Assembly (NCBI GenBank): GCA_014904845.1
Contig: MU119247.1
Location: 124,001 to 188,000 of the forward strand
Length of the DNA stretch: 64,000 bases
Source: Acephala macrosclerotiorum
Taxonomy: Eukaryota > Ascomycota > Leotiomycetes > Helotiales > Mollisiaceae
Direction of reading: 5' to 3'
Made by a program: the position numbers and the translations under genes. Shown here in pieces: positions 1-11,693 of this stretch. The notes beneath the pieces are model-generated. The model saw nothing but the letters and a program-made list of their open reading frames with translations. It had not been told where the DNA came from and did not search any database. Within the stretch, counting starts at the first letter, position 1. Every line of letters begins with the position of its first letter.

Positions 1-545
1 CTAGTGAACAGAAGATAAACCACTAAAAGCGCTTCCCGAGCGTCTTCCGGTTACCCGAGACTAAGACCGCCGGAAGAATGCCGGCTTGCTTCTCGGTATG
101 AGCCTGTTGAGCCTTATTCTTTGGCTCAAAACCCCACAAAAGGCAAGTTATGTCATTGAGTTCTCCGTGTAAAGTTTACTTCAAGTATGACCTCCGTACT
201 ATGCGGCCACGAGCGTAGGCATAGGAATAGGCATAGGCAAAAAGAAGGATACCTAGCACGATATAAAATGAACTCTCAATGTGAACGGAGCTTGGGTGAC
301 GAGAAAGCCAACATTTTGGAGGCGGTCAGTGAGCCCGGTTGAGACTAGACGGTACCGACAGTCTGGTTCAGGGGCTGCTATCCCCTGTATTTTAGTGGCG
401 AATGCCCAGCCGCTACGCTGCGCCGGCGCCTATTTCATATCAGCCTGCAGCATCAGGCGGCACACTTCCATCCAAAATCTTGGTCGTACCTTGATATATC
501 GACTTCCATGTCGCACATTCCTGAATCATTCTTTGTCACGTAATT
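1..545. other. Intergenic, upstream of the GH47 gene
   Basis: No convincing coding region is visible. An open frame at 281-685 overlaps the mannosidase start in another frame and has no recognisable domain. The last 100-200 bases presumably hold the promoter and 5' leader of the mannosidase gene; no clear TATA element was identified. Confidence 0.5.
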
Positions 546-2431
546 ATGTTGTCGAGGTGGAGAGGCTCGATCCTTTCTGCTGCAGTTATCATCACCTTCC
601 TTCTATACATCCGATCCCCATTCAGCTTTCAAGAGACACCCCAGTATTCATCGCAGTCAAAAAGACCACCACCGCCATCAGATAATGGGAACGCCAAGTT
701 CAAATGGAAAGATGTCTCACAGAGGTTTCCTGTGTCGTCGGTGAAGCCTGTTCCGACGATCGCAGCGAGCACTATTCCTCGAATTCAGCATGTGTTTAAG
801 AAGGAGACTTCCGACGAGAAGAGGGTCAGACTGGCGAGATTACAGCAGGTTAAGGGTAATTTTACGCATGCATGGAAGGGATATAAAGAGCATGCGTGGC
901 TGAGAGATGAAGTGAAGCCCATATCTGGTGGCTCAGAAGATCCATTTGGTGGTTGGGCAGCATCGATGGTCGACTCCCTTGGTAAGTATTGCAATTGAAA
1001 AAGGAACTTCAATCATCACTGACTGCCTCTTCAGATACTCTTCTAATCATGGGAATGTATGATGAATTCCGGGAAGCGCTCAATGCCATCAATGAGATTG
1101 ACTTCAGCACGTGCGCTCTCGAGGAATTGAATGTCTTTGAAACCACGATCCGCTACCTTGGCGGCTTTCTATCTGCCTACGACTTGACCAAAGGGAAGTA
1201 TCCAATCCTGCTACAGAAAGCTACCGAGCTGGGAGACATGCTGTACAAAGCTTTCGACACTCCCAATCGACTACCTATCGTGAGATGGAACTTCAAAGAT
1301 GCGGTAACAGGAAAACCTCAAGAAGCAGACGACAATGTGCTGGTGTCTGAACCTGGATCGTTGTCACTAGAATTCACTCGCCTCAGCCAGCTCTCAGGCG
1401 ATCCGAAGTACTACGACGCAGTTCAACGTATCATGGACACATTCGACCAGCAACAAGACATGACCAAGCTGCCAGGCATGTGGCCTGTGATCATCGACCA
1501 GAAGCACGCAGATTTCAAGAGCTACCACGGATTCACCATCGGCGGTATGGCTGACTCCCTCTACGAGTATCTACCTAAGCAACACATGCTGTTGGGAGGT
1601 GCAACACAACAGTATCGACGCATGTACGAGTACGCCATCGTCGCCATCAAGAGGAATATCTTCTATCGCCCCATGACATTGAATGGCGAAGACGTCCGTC
1701 TGGCAGGGAATGTGGACAGCGACGGGTCAACACACGTCTCGATATTGAAGACAGATCCGCAAGCACAGCACCTGGGATGTTTCGCAGGAGGCATGGTCGC
1801 CATCGGAGCGAAGATCTTCGAGAACGGCGAGGACCTCATCTTAGGAAGGAAGCTCGTGGAAGGCTGTCTCTGGGCATATGAAGTGATGCCAACTGGCATC
1901 ATGCCTGAGATTATGCATGCAGTTGCTTGTGAGGACAAGGACTATTGTCCATGGGATGAGAAGAAATGGCATGAAAAGGTTAACGAGTTGAATGAAGGGG
2001 ATGAAGACGTGAAGACCAAGATCGAAAGTCATCGCCTTCGCCCTGGTATCGCGAAGGTTGATGATGGTCGGTATATCTTACGGTACGCAGATCTTCCATT
2101 AATTCTACTTCAAGAATTAAGACTAATAAGATCCAGACCCGAAGCCATCGAATCAATCTTCATCCTCTATCGCATAACAGGAGACGAAAAACTTCGCGAA
2201 CGAGCTTGGAACATGTTCACCAACATCATCACGCACTGCCTGACTGACATCGGACACGCGGGCATCGAAGACGTCACGTCTTCGAATTCTCCGAAACAAG
2301 ATCGTATGGAGAGTTTCTGGATGGCAGAGACGCTGAAGTATTTCTATCTTATCTTCGCGGAACCAGATGTTGTCAGCTTGGATGAGTATGTGCTGAACAC
2401 CGAGGCGCATCCTTTGAGACGACCGACCTGA
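546..2431 (+). CDS. Class I alpha-1,2-mannosidase (GH47), 3 exons
   Basis: Exons 546-981, 1035-2082 and 2137-2431 encode 592 residues. Joining exons 1 and 2 restores the GH47 signature DSLDTLLIMG. Residues about 9-22 form a hydrophobic segment after a short basic N-terminus, giving a type II membrane anchor expected in ER or Golgi. Other family landmarks are GFTIGGMADSLYEY, LGCFAGGMVAIGAK, PEIMHAVAC and the C-terminal NTEAHPL, whose Thr binds the catalytic calcium in this family. The enzyme trims alpha-1,2-linked mannose from N-glycans. The second intron (2083-2136) is 54 bp, a multiple of three and stop-free, so an unspliced frame reads through it. Removing it restores YILRPEAIES, and it carries a CTAAT-type branch site. 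The family is certain; whether this is the ER or a Golgi-type paralog is not decidable here. Confidence 0.93.
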
Positions 2432-4099
2432 GGAGGTTGACTGTGAATGAGGAGATAAAAATTGAGGAACTGGACTTCTGGGAAGTGGCTTGAGCTGTGC
2501 TCATGAAGATCAAGGTGTCCTGCGAGATCCAATGGGTTAGAAAAGGACGCGTGATTGGTGAAATGGTGAAGAGAATGTCCCGAGCATTCCAGATACCAGG
2601 GAGGATCAGGTGGAAAGCAGCACTAGCCCAATGATGACCACCTAGCAGGACATTAATACGTAGTACGAGGCGAAGATATAATCACCACCAAAGAAAAACC
2701 TAAAATCAGATATCAAATCGTAACTTGCAAGCCGTCTCAGCCGAGCAAGGATTCTGAATTCAGTAAAAATTCTCTCGAAAGGAACCACGCTCAAACTTTA
2801 GAAAGCAAGCCCCTGAATTTCATATCCTCTGTACCTTTGACCTCCTTGAATAAAAATATACCGTCTCGGTAATGCCAGGGGTCGGGTCGCGCCGAGGGTC
2901 AACCCGGGGTTGCGACGTGCAACAAACCCATTTGAGCTTTGTTACTAAGACCAGCTCAGACAGAGAGCAATTGATAGGGCTGAATATATAGTTGCAGAAT
3001 TGGATCTGCAGATACAAAACCCCTTTTCCACGTAGACTGAAGACGAAGTTGACTCTCTATCCACGTTTTGTATCAGGTCACGGGGCTAGGGCATTGCGCT
3101 ACTCGCTCTATTCTCTATTAGAGAATACTGTTTGTTTTCCATAGCTAGAGTAGGATGACAAAAAAGGAGAGCTCCTGTATCCATGGTAGGTGTCGGGAGG
3201 GCAAGAACGTGAGAAAGTGGGTTGAGGGATGAAGGTGTTGCATGGGGAGCACAGTCATTGTGGTAAGACACATACAGACCGAGCTCGGATGTCACGAACA
3301 AGGACTTACGAGAACGAGATTGTAAGAAATTAAATGAGTTGATTATTGTCCGGCTTTTACCGCGTTCTGTCTTCGCGCTCCGAAAGTGAGTGTATACCTT
3401 CATCCTCCTAGCCTCCTCGCTTGCGCAAGCTCAACTTCAAGCGAACCCCTGAAAAAAATAAAAGATCAAAAGATCGATCTGCCCTACGAGAAATGACACA
3501 CCCAGAAGAACCCTCGATCTCAAAAAGAAACAAGAAACAAAAGGTTCGCAACCAATCCAGATAAGCCTCAGGTGATCCCGAAGGTATCGCGTTCATAGGC
3601 TAGTCTGGGTGTTGATTACTACGTCCTTATCAACCTTCATGAGAGGCTGCGACATCATTGCAATGCTTGTGGGTGGCCAGTCCACAAGCAATGAAGAGGA
3701 TGCGCACAGCGTGCAATGAAGGTTGATGTTGAATATTGTGCTTATTTAAATCTATATAGGTTGTTTTGAGAGTGGATCAGGTTCTGAGTTGAAGCGAAGG
3801 GAGGATATAAGTTTTGCCGAGCAGAGAGGTGAATCGGAGTCGGAGGATCGGAGGGGAGGGAAGCGAGTAGATGGTTGATATGGCGAGGAGCTAGGGCAAG
3901 CATGTGTTGCGTTGCATTGAAAGGGGGGGGGGGGGGGGGGGGGCGGAAATGAAATGTATAAGTAGGTTATCTGTTTGCAGAGCTATGCCAGTATCATCGC
4001 CTAAATCCTACGCAGCCTCTCTCACATCATCACCTCTTAACAAAGCCTCGTCATCGCTATCAAAAGTCTGAAGCATCCAACCCCCCTGATCCAATTTGC
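2432..4099. other. Intergenic, 1.7 kb, no gene recognised
   Basis: Open frames of 62-105 codons lie here on the minus strand (for example 3086-3403), but they show no motif, no coherent splicing and no recognisable family. The only distinctive item is a 21-base G run at 3923-3943. The region lies between a plus-strand gene end and the end of a minus-strand pseudogene, so it would hold two 3' ends. Confidence 0.4.
3923..3943. repeat. Poly-G homopolymer, 21 G
   Basis: An uninterrupted run of 21 G on the plus strand, ended by a single C. The length could be unreliable because homopolymers of this size are often miscounted. Confidence 0.9.
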
Positions 4100-5929
4100 T
4101 TACCCCAATTCGGACATTCCTCGTCCTTCCCTGTTTCCTGCAAACAGATCTTCCATGGACGAAGCTTTCGAACTGACCTGTTCCGCGTCCTCGAATTGGG
4201 CAGCTATTAATCCTGTTACACTTAATCGGTTATGAACATCGTGAGCGACGAAAGGGGAGCTCTTGAGCCTGACAATGCCGAGCAAGAGTCCAGGCAGGCT
4301 CATCAGGAAGCAAAGTATCACAAGAGTTATCAGCGGGGCTTTTGGGACTCGAGCAACCAGAAGCGAGAACCTCGTTTGCTGAAGAATACCGGGATAATCA
4401 ATAAAGGAGTCAGACGAGAAGGCTGCAAAGATTTGCCCCAGTGAGGTTGCAAAATTTGTGGTGAGCTCGTCTGGAATGGTTGCAGTTCTTGCTGCTACTG
4501 ATAGCGTTTTGAACTGGGTGTTTCCTATCCCGAGTACATTCCGGCCAGTCGATAGAAGGGTTACTGTATCATTTGAAGGCGTCGATGCGAGTATTGACAC
4601 CGTGTTGTTGATCACATAGGTGATGTCGTGGACTTCATTTTGGCATTCTAAAATAAAGTTGGAGAAGTCGAAAGCTCGGGTGATTTCATCACTCCGGGTC
4701 GCTTCTGCTTGCATGCCGACGACTTATGCAGCAAGACCTGTGTATAGAGGGTTGATGTGGTCATTCCCGCCGATCGTGGTCCCACCGAGGAAGCTGCTGT
4801 TTTGGTAGATTCCCCAGCATCCCTTCCCAAACGAGAGACACGGGGACGTGAACTCGTTGTGCATTGGGTCCGTTGAGGGGACACCCCAAAAGCGCGCAGA
4901 GCAGTTGTACACCCAAGCTCCGCTATGATCATTATCATACTCAGTCATATTGCACTCTTTGGTGGCGAACGTGCATGAAGGACTAAACCTAAAAGTCGTA
5001 GCTATGTAGTCTATGCCATCGTCAAAGTTCGGGTCGTATAGATGTGCTGATACAAACGAAACCTCTGAAAATGTATCATTTCCCGGCACAGTAAACAGAC
5101 GCCGATCTTTGGGAGCAGCGTTCAAGATGGCGAACCCCGAGTTGATCCTGATACCAGTTAGAGACGATGCATCCAGGCAACTGAGGAAGTTTTTCGATGG
5201 GTTTGTGTGGTTATCGCAGAAACCTTCGCATTGAGGGGAAATCCCGAGGCCGAAGGTAGAATGAGAGGATTTGGCGACCTTAACTTTGGAATAGAAGATT
5301 GTGGATGCTGTAACACGGAGCCAGGTATCGGCTGCCCATATCATATATGCCAGCACCTAGGAGACGATAAAGACGATCAAGGCAAACGTGAAAACCGGTA
5401 TCATCTTCTACCTGCGATTCCATAATAGGTATGAAAACCAATTCCATAACGTCAAAATTACTTCATTATAGGTACTTAGGGGGAGGCTGAGCCGGTACGG
5501 TGTTGGAAGTTGGTCTGTGTCTGGATCCTGTGAGTGCTGCATCAATGTTCTCGCGACTTGATGCCCGCACGAACTAACAAGGATTCCTAGCATGAGAGTC
5601 GTGATACTGCTGGCCCATGAAGCCAATGTTGTCAATTGGGTAGCACTGAAGTCAACCAGATACGCTGAAGTGTCAACTGTCTCAGATGGTAGCTGGGGCT
5701 CGGGCAGTGCTGAATCCCCTTGGGCGTTGCCTAAGTTGGAGTATGCCAACCCGATCGGGAGACATCCGATCGTCAATGAAGGGATGGTGGTCAAACATAT
5801 GGCAAAGTATATCTTCATGTTTTTCCGTGCAAATGATCGCTTCTTCCTTCGTTTTCCCTCACCGACTTGTCTCGCTTCTTCTGTTGTGCTGCTGGAGGGG
5901 GATTTCTCATCTGGTGGAGCCGCTTCCAA
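4100..5929 (-). pseudogene. Fungal membrane protein, three in-frame stops
   Basis: One reading frame of 610 codons runs from the ATG at 5929 to the terminal stop at 4100, broken only by TAG at 5410-5408, TAG at 5359-5357 and TAA at 4726-4724. The sequence flanking each stop still reads as protein, and no indel is seen. The product begins with a basic cytosolic tail (KRRKKRSFARK) and has hydrophobic segments near MKIYFAICLTT, LASWASSITTLMLGIL, IPVFTFALIVFIV and PLITLVILCFLMSLPGLLLG, plus an N-glycosylation-rich external region. It resembles a Pezizomycotina family of uncharacterised membrane proteins containing a WAADTWL-like motif. All three stops could come from C-to-T change of CAG or CAA, the type made by RIP. 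An intron at 5357-5461 (GTAATT...CTAG) would bypass the first two stops in phase but delete a predicted membrane helix, and would leave the TAA. Confidence 0.7.
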
Positions 5930-6898
5930 GGCAGGCTGAGTGGGTTCGCTTGTGGAGAGCTCCCAATTTTGCAGACAATCCTAAATGCGCTAGCGATGGC
6001 GAAGAATAGGACGTGCGATTGTTGCAGGAATTGTTGCTTTGCTGGAAAGGCAGTTACAGAGTATAGTGAGTTGAGGGAGACTAGGAGCGGCTATCCTATT
6101 TGACTTCCTGTTTACAGGCTGCCATTTGGTTTCCCGTGTTTTCCTCTCAGGGAAGGCTGTGGTGGCAATGTTAAGCTATGTCTAAATTGTGGCTGGAGGC
6201 TGGGGCGAAGCTGAAGATGCCATGAAATCGAATCGCCGAATCGCAATAAAGTAATCTCTATGCGAGTGCCAATAGCGAGTAGATGAAATGACCAACAGAT
6301 CACAGACACTGATTGGAAATTGAAGACCCAATAGTTGCTCCACACGTGACAAAAGTGTCGCTCGGTCTGGGACCCTCTTATTATAGGTGAGAAGATGCAA
6401 GTACTGACGTGGACTCTCAAGAATTCAAGTGAGAGGCATCTCCTAAAGGTTTAAGTCACAAACAAGACAGGTTTGTTGCTCAGACCCAGGGAAGTGGTTT
6501 TCGTTCTCAGTCCCAGCCGCTGGACAGTCAATGACGAGGTGCATTTGCTTCGAACTACTCACTGAAGGATAAATAGAGGCAGGCAGTGGTGAGTTGTTGA
6601 GGCAAGAAGTGAAGGCTCCCAAGGTTCGGTCCCAAGGTTCGGCAGCCTTTCGAGGACGGAGGTTGGACAAGCACGTGTTCACGTGCCATGACGTAAGCAG
6701 CATCCTTCTCCGACGCGTCGACACACAGACCTTTCAAGCTTTACGTCTTCTGGTTAATGGCTCCTTTGGATTGATTTGACCCCAAATATACGTACTCTGT
6801 TTGACTCGGGCGTTAAAGTTCACGCACCTTCAGCCCTATGTACACACCAAAAGTCGCCCCTAAATGCGCCTTCAAGTTTCTTGATTTCGAATCCCGCC
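5930..6898. other. Intergenic, shared upstream region
   Basis: This lies between the divergently oriented membrane-protein pseudogene (minus) and the DUF7730-type gene (plus), so it would contain both promoters. Several 60-115-codon frames exist on both strands without recognisable domains. Confidence 0.4.
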
Positions 6899-7979
6899 AT
6901 GCCGACAGGACAGAGAAGATTCAAGAAACAGGCGTTCGGTGCAGCGAAAGACGCGAAAACAAAAGCACTGTGAGTCAACGAACCGTGCAATGGAGCTCCT
7001 CGCTGATTCTGATCAAGGATCAAACGGAATGCAACCACTTCTCCCCTCCTCAAACTCCCTCTCGAGCTACGACAGCGAATATGGGGCTACGTGCTGGGCC
7101 ATCAACTGGTACACCTAACCGAAGAGCCATTCAACCTGAAGTATGGCAATGTCGTATCCCCCGATCGGCGCTGGCGCTGGTTCCACACTGTCTGCCAGTC
7201 AACGACGACTGAACGGGAAGCATACGAGCTTTCGAGGAGCGAGGAGTACGATAAGTCTGCTAGTGAGATGAATGAGGGTGAGGATATGCGATTTTGCAGA
7301 AATAGACATGTAGCCTGCTTCAAAGCCTTGAAGGATGCCGACAGGCACAATCGCCCTCCGAATAAGTTACACATCGAGCTCCTGAGTGTGTGTCGGCAGG
7401 CCTACATCGAAGCCAACCCAATACTCTGGAGTACAACCATTTGGTCGCCTTGGGGCTATTGTAATTGGCGGAGGTGGTGTGACATCAGAACTCCTTTGCA
7501 AAGGCAATTGATCAAGAAGGTGCATCTTGACACAAATGTGGTTCATGACTATGTCCACAAAACGAACATATCACTTTTCGCTAATTGGAAAGAGCTGTAT
7601 GTCGACGTGACCGTCAACCGCAGTACCTACAAGCACAGTGAGTACTTCTATCCTTGTCACTGCTGCTATACTTATAGTAACAGTGAAGCAATACTTCTCG
7701 GCCGACGAGATATTTGTAATCTGCTCAGGGACGGAAGAATATACAGGCTGGCGCGCGGAAGAACTGCATTCGGATAATGGCGCAACTACCTGGGAGGAAA
7801 GAGCAGCATTGGCTGAGGCCCTTCGAAGTCATCTGGCTGTTCTAGGACAAGAGGCACGGGACAGAAAAGAGAAGAGCGAGGCAAAGGCAAATGCGCGAAA
7901 ATCTAAGAATACCTTGAGAAATGCGGAAGTCAGTAGCGACTCAGCAAAGATAGAGCAGCTAGATGCACGTGGAGAATGA
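6899..7979 (+). CDS. DUF7730 / F-box-like fungal protein, 3 exons
   Basis: Exons 6899-6969, 7018-7637 and 7684-7979 encode 328 residues; the introns are 48 and 46 bp with GTGAGT donors. After the first splice the protein reads LLKLPLELRQRIWGYVLG, the N-terminal signature of the large DUF7730 group of fungal proteins, which resemble F-box proteins at this position. The second half of the signature, LLSVCRQAYIEANPILW, follows at about residues 130-145. The C-terminus is charged and rich in Ala, Glu and Lys, probably helical. The function of these proteins is unknown; an adaptor role by analogy to F-box proteins is only inference. The start MPTGQRRFKKQ is preferred over an in-frame ATG at 6776 because the basic MPTGQRRFKKQAFG segment is a plausible N-terminus, but this is not certain. 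Confidence 0.75.
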
Positions 7980-8309
7980 TTTGCTGAGGGTTCAAAAATG
8001 CTTATAGCGTAGTGGAGGGTCGGGCCGCGGCGAACATACCAATTTATATGAACGCATGCGCTGCAGTCGAACGATAAAATGTGTTGTGAACCACTCCATA
8101 CTGCGCAAACAACGGCAATTTCTGGTAAAATCAGCCAAGATACACATCTCCCTACTTCGGTCTTGGCTAAGAGAAATTGCGAGGAAATCAAGACAGTACG
8201 GTCACATATCTACCAGAAAATGCCAAAAAATGGAACACGAACTTTTGATTTCAAATCAAGCATTTCTTTTGCACGTTCTCATCTTATCCCCTATCGACCT
8301 TTGCACTTT
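7980..8309. other. Intergenic between convergent genes
   Basis: A 330-bp spacer between the DUF7730-type gene end (plus) and the GST gene end (minus), so it would hold two 3' ends. No gene seen. Confidence 0.45.
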
Positions 8310-9101
8310 TCACTTCTCATCTAACTCAGGATAATGTCTATAAATCCCCAGTCCATACTTCTGCCTCCTCGTACTCCCAAGATACTCCTTAATCTTCGGC
8401 AACTCTGCCACCCTATCCTGGTGCTCAAAAACCTTAGGATACTGCCCTTCCTTCTCAAACCTCTTCGTCGCATTTGGGAAGGCGTATTTGACTCCATCCA
8501 AACACTGCCAAAGCACCAAATCCGCCACCGTCAACCCTCCCCCATACAACCACTCTCCACCCTTACTCGCCTCCCCACTCAACACCCTCTCGAAATACCC
8601 CAAGAATTTAGGAAGGCGGTTTGCGATATAATCCCCCGCTTTTCGTTTAGCTTCCGGCTTCTGATCTTCGTAGTAAAGAGAGGTAGCGACGGGGTGATGA
8701 ACATCGTGTGGTTCGTTACTCAATCCATCAAGTGCTGTTAAAACCAGTCCGTTGATCTTGAACTCTGCTCCATCATCTTCCGAATCACCCATCAGGCCAT
8801 GTCTCTTGCCTAGATAGAACACAATATTTGGCGTCTGGCTTAAGAGTAAATCACCATGTTTGAGTATTGGGGGTGCAAGAGGCGGGGGATTCGTCGAATC
8901 TCCCAAGTTGTCAGTTGATATCTGGGAAGTGACCACTTTCATTCCATCTTTGGTCTGTGCTGAGTCGGTATATGAGGCCCCTACTTGTTCAAGTACCAGA
9001 CGGACGTGTTCGCCTCGTCCTGGGAGGCCGGGCCAGTAGATTAGTTCGTATGGTACGTCCTTTCCTGATTTTTGACGCTTGGTTGCTGGTTGAGAGGCCA
9101 T
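8310..9101 (-). CDS. Glutathione S-transferase, single exon
   Basis: An intronless frame of 263 codons. The N-terminal thioredoxin-like domain begins YELIYWPGLPGRGEHVRL, and the glutathione-site pattern is visible as LAPPILKHGDLLLSQTPNIV, where Ser-Gln would contact the gamma-glutamyl group. The helical C-terminal domain includes GGGLTVADLVLWQCLDG, the conserved hydrophobic staple and N-capping region. It would conjugate glutathione to electrophiles, and the substrate is unknown. The start at 9101 has a strong context (ACAATGG) and gives a normal family length. An upstream in-frame ATG at 9221 would add 40 residues that are basic, Ser/Arg-rich and without acid, like a mitochondrial presequence. 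The frame is open further upstream but without another ATG. Confidence 0.87.
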   Translation of the reverse strand: MASQPATKRQKSGKDVPYELIYWPGLPGRGEHVRLVLEQVGASYTDSAQTKDGMKVVTSQISTDNLGDSTNPPPLAPPILKHGDLLLSQTPNIVFYLGKRHGLMGDSEDDGAEFKINGLVLTALDGLSNEPHDVHHPVATSLYYEDQKPEAKRKAGDYIANRLPKFLGYFERVLSGEASKGGEWLYGGGLTVADLVLWQCLDGVKYAFPNATKRFEKEGQYPKVFEHQDRVAELPKIKEYLGSTRRQKYGLGIYRHYPELDEK

Positions 9102-9865
9102 TGTTCGTGAGCGACGGCCCGGGGTGTCTGTTGAAGGAAGTGAACGTTTGAAAGGATGAGAGCGAATCGAGAGCTGGATGAGGGGTTTTACTTTCAATCG
9201 TGAGCGAGCGATGAGACTCATGTGTTGATTGTAGGAAGGTGGTGTGTTGTGGGTGAGGCTGAAGGGGATCAGCAGAGGTGATGTCGATGGTGGGGTTGAA
9301 GCGGGGTATTTCCGTCCGATCTTACGAATAAGTCTGAGACATGTTGGTAAGAAAGGAATTTGGGGACGGGTCCTCCAAAGTGAAGAGAGAAAGTAAAGAT
9401 TGAGAGCAGAGGGAGCCAAACATAAGTGACAGTAAGAAGGAATGATGAAAAAAGAAGGCAGCGAGAAACTATGCTAATCAGGGGAAGACTACTTGGTTAC
9501 TCTGCCAAGACCTGCTCTCCACAAAGCAAACATGAACGAGAACATCGACAAGTACAGGTGATAGAATCAATATGAGATCTGAAAATCCGAAATCTGAAAT
9601 TTGGGAACTGCTCTTTGCTCGTTCATTAACTTGTATCCGAACCTTTGATCATCGAAAGGCGAGCGAGGGGAATATATAACATCTATGTGGGTTGCTGAAT
9701 AAGGGCCCAGGTCACAGATTACTATTCGTTGCGTAATGCACCACCACCATAAAACAACTGCTTCGGTGACAGCGCTCTAATATTCATCTTTTTGCTCATG
9801 TATAATATCATACATCACATGCCCTCTCAAAGCCTAGCACGTTAGCCTTTCTCATCCTCATCCCT
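9102..9865. other. Intergenic upstream of the GST gene
   Basis: Contains the GST leader, including the possible N-terminal extension to 9221, and the 3' flank of CCT7. No further gene was recognised. Confidence 0.45.
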
Positions 9866-11693
9866 CTACCGTCTCGGCATCCCTCTTCCTCTACCCCTCA
9901 ATGCTCTCTGCGCAGCTCCAGGAGGCAGACCTCTCTGTGGAGCTTGTGGCGCCTGACTCTCCTCATTCTTAATCGTCTCATCCACACTCAAAATCAAACA
10001 ACTAGCCTCCGTCGCCGCCTGAATAGCATTAATTTTCACCAACGCAGGCTCCCAAACAAACGCCTCAAGGTTATCCCTCACGCCCTCATTATCAAAATCC
10101 ACACCAGCCCACGTATTCCCCTTTCTATGCTCAACACGTAACTTGTTCAAGATATCCGTAGCGTCGAAACCGGCGTTGTCGCAAAGTTGGCGGGGAATAA
10201 CTTCGAGTGCTTTAGCGAAGGACTTAATGATCGCCTGTTGCTTGTGGGGGATATTTGTGTCTGCGTAACGGTGTAGGTAGGCTGAGACTTCCATCTCGCA
10301 GGCTCCGCCACCGGCAACGATAGTGTTGTTCTTGATCGCGCGCTTGACGATCATGATTGCATCGTGAAGAGAACGCTCCACTTCTGCGATGAATTGCTCT
10401 GCACCACCGCGGAGTACTAATGTGCAAGTCTTGGCTTGAGGGCAGTCTTCGAAGAAGTTGAAGCGCTCGCCGCCGATTTGTCGCTCCTCGAATGTACCGC
10501 AGGTGCCGAGATGTTCGGGGTGAATGTCAGAGCAGGTGGATTGAATAGAGCCGCCTGTTGCTTGGATGACGCGGTCGAGGTCGTCGGATGCGACACGGCC
10601 GGCGCAGAAGATGTCTCTGTCTGCGAAGTATTGTGTTGCTAGATCGCCGATGGGGAGTTTTGAGAGCACGACCTTTGCCCCGGTCTTGTAGAGAGCTTCC
10701 ATCTTGTTGTAGATGATTTGCCATTCTGCGTCAACGATTGCTTGGTATTCTGAAACTTGCTCAACTCGTACTTCGGCGTTGTCTTTCTCGGATTTGAGCT
10801 CGAGTTCGACGTTTAAGCAGACGATTTTGGGGTTCTTGAAGGACTTGGGTTGTTGTTCGAAACCGGCGTAGGAGAAGGTCTTCTTAAATGCGACACCGTT
10901 GACAAAAAGGGAGTCGGTGAGCGAGCCACCGGGAATCTTCTTGACGCCAATGAGCTTCTCGTTGAGGTCGTCTTGGTCGAGGGAAAGAACAGCATCAACC
11001 ACCACTACCAAACATTAGCAAAACCTCCAAAGAAAGGGTATGCTGTCCTACTCTTAGTGAAGAACCCAGTATTTCTCTTGATCAACTTGCTGCTCATCGC
11101 CGTGCCAGCCAACTTCACCAGAGTCTCTCTCTGGTTGCCCTCGCTCGTATTAACAGCAATCTCCCGCACCTTATTAACAGCCATGGCCGAAGCTCTCCTC
11201 AGGCCCTTGATTATAGTCTGCGAGCTGACTCCCTGCTCAACATGATCCTTGACCTCCTTCAGGATCTCACCTGCCAGCACGACAACAGATGTGGTTCCAT
11301 CTCCAACCTCAGCGTCTTGTGATCTCGCGATGTCTGTCAGGATCCGTGCGGCGGGGTGGACGATGTCGAGGAGCTATCTCTTGTTAGAGAACGGTTGGAG
11401 AAATTTGGGAGAGGAGTATAGACCTTCATGACAGTCGCGCCATCGTTGGTGATCGTCTGTCTGCCATTTGCATCTACCAACAGTAAATCTCCACCGTATG
11501 GTCCCAGTGTACTTCTAATTGTAGCCTGAACAGCTAAACAAGCATTTATGTTGGAGATAATTTGTCCCTTTCCTTGTGAAGAATCGGTACCTATCCCGCT
11601 CATATGTTAGCGGGAAGATGTTGCAGAGAAGTCTGCTCTTGACTGACCTTCCTTCAGCACAATAATAGTCGGGGTCTGGCCACCGAAAGACAT
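9866..11693 (-). CDS. CCT7: T-complex protein 1 subunit eta, 4 exons
   Basis: Exons in transcript order are 11693-11648, 11590-11424, 11373-11052 and 11004-9866, giving 557 residues, the usual length. The protein is one of eight paralogous subunits of the cytosolic CCT/TRiC chaperonin that folds actin, tubulin and many WD proteins. Group II chaperonin motifs are present: [29 protein letters not shown] in the ATP-binding equatorial domain, and [10 protein letters not shown] near the C-terminus. The segment [15 protein letters not shown] is characteristic of the eta subunit. The tail is Gly/Arg-rich ([13 protein letters not shown]). The introns are 57, 50 and 47 bp; the last one lies inside the FFTK-MVVDAV junction. 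Housekeeping gene, with no sign of mutation. Confidence 0.95.

Noticed and set aside
281..685. 134-codon frame overlapping the mannosidase start
   Set aside because: Different frame from the GH47 protein, no motif, and it overlaps a certain first exon.
5357..5461. Intron that would remove the first two stops of the membrane-protein gene
   Set aside because: It has GT-AG ends and correct phase but deletes a predicted membrane helix and leaves the third stop; kept only as an alternative.
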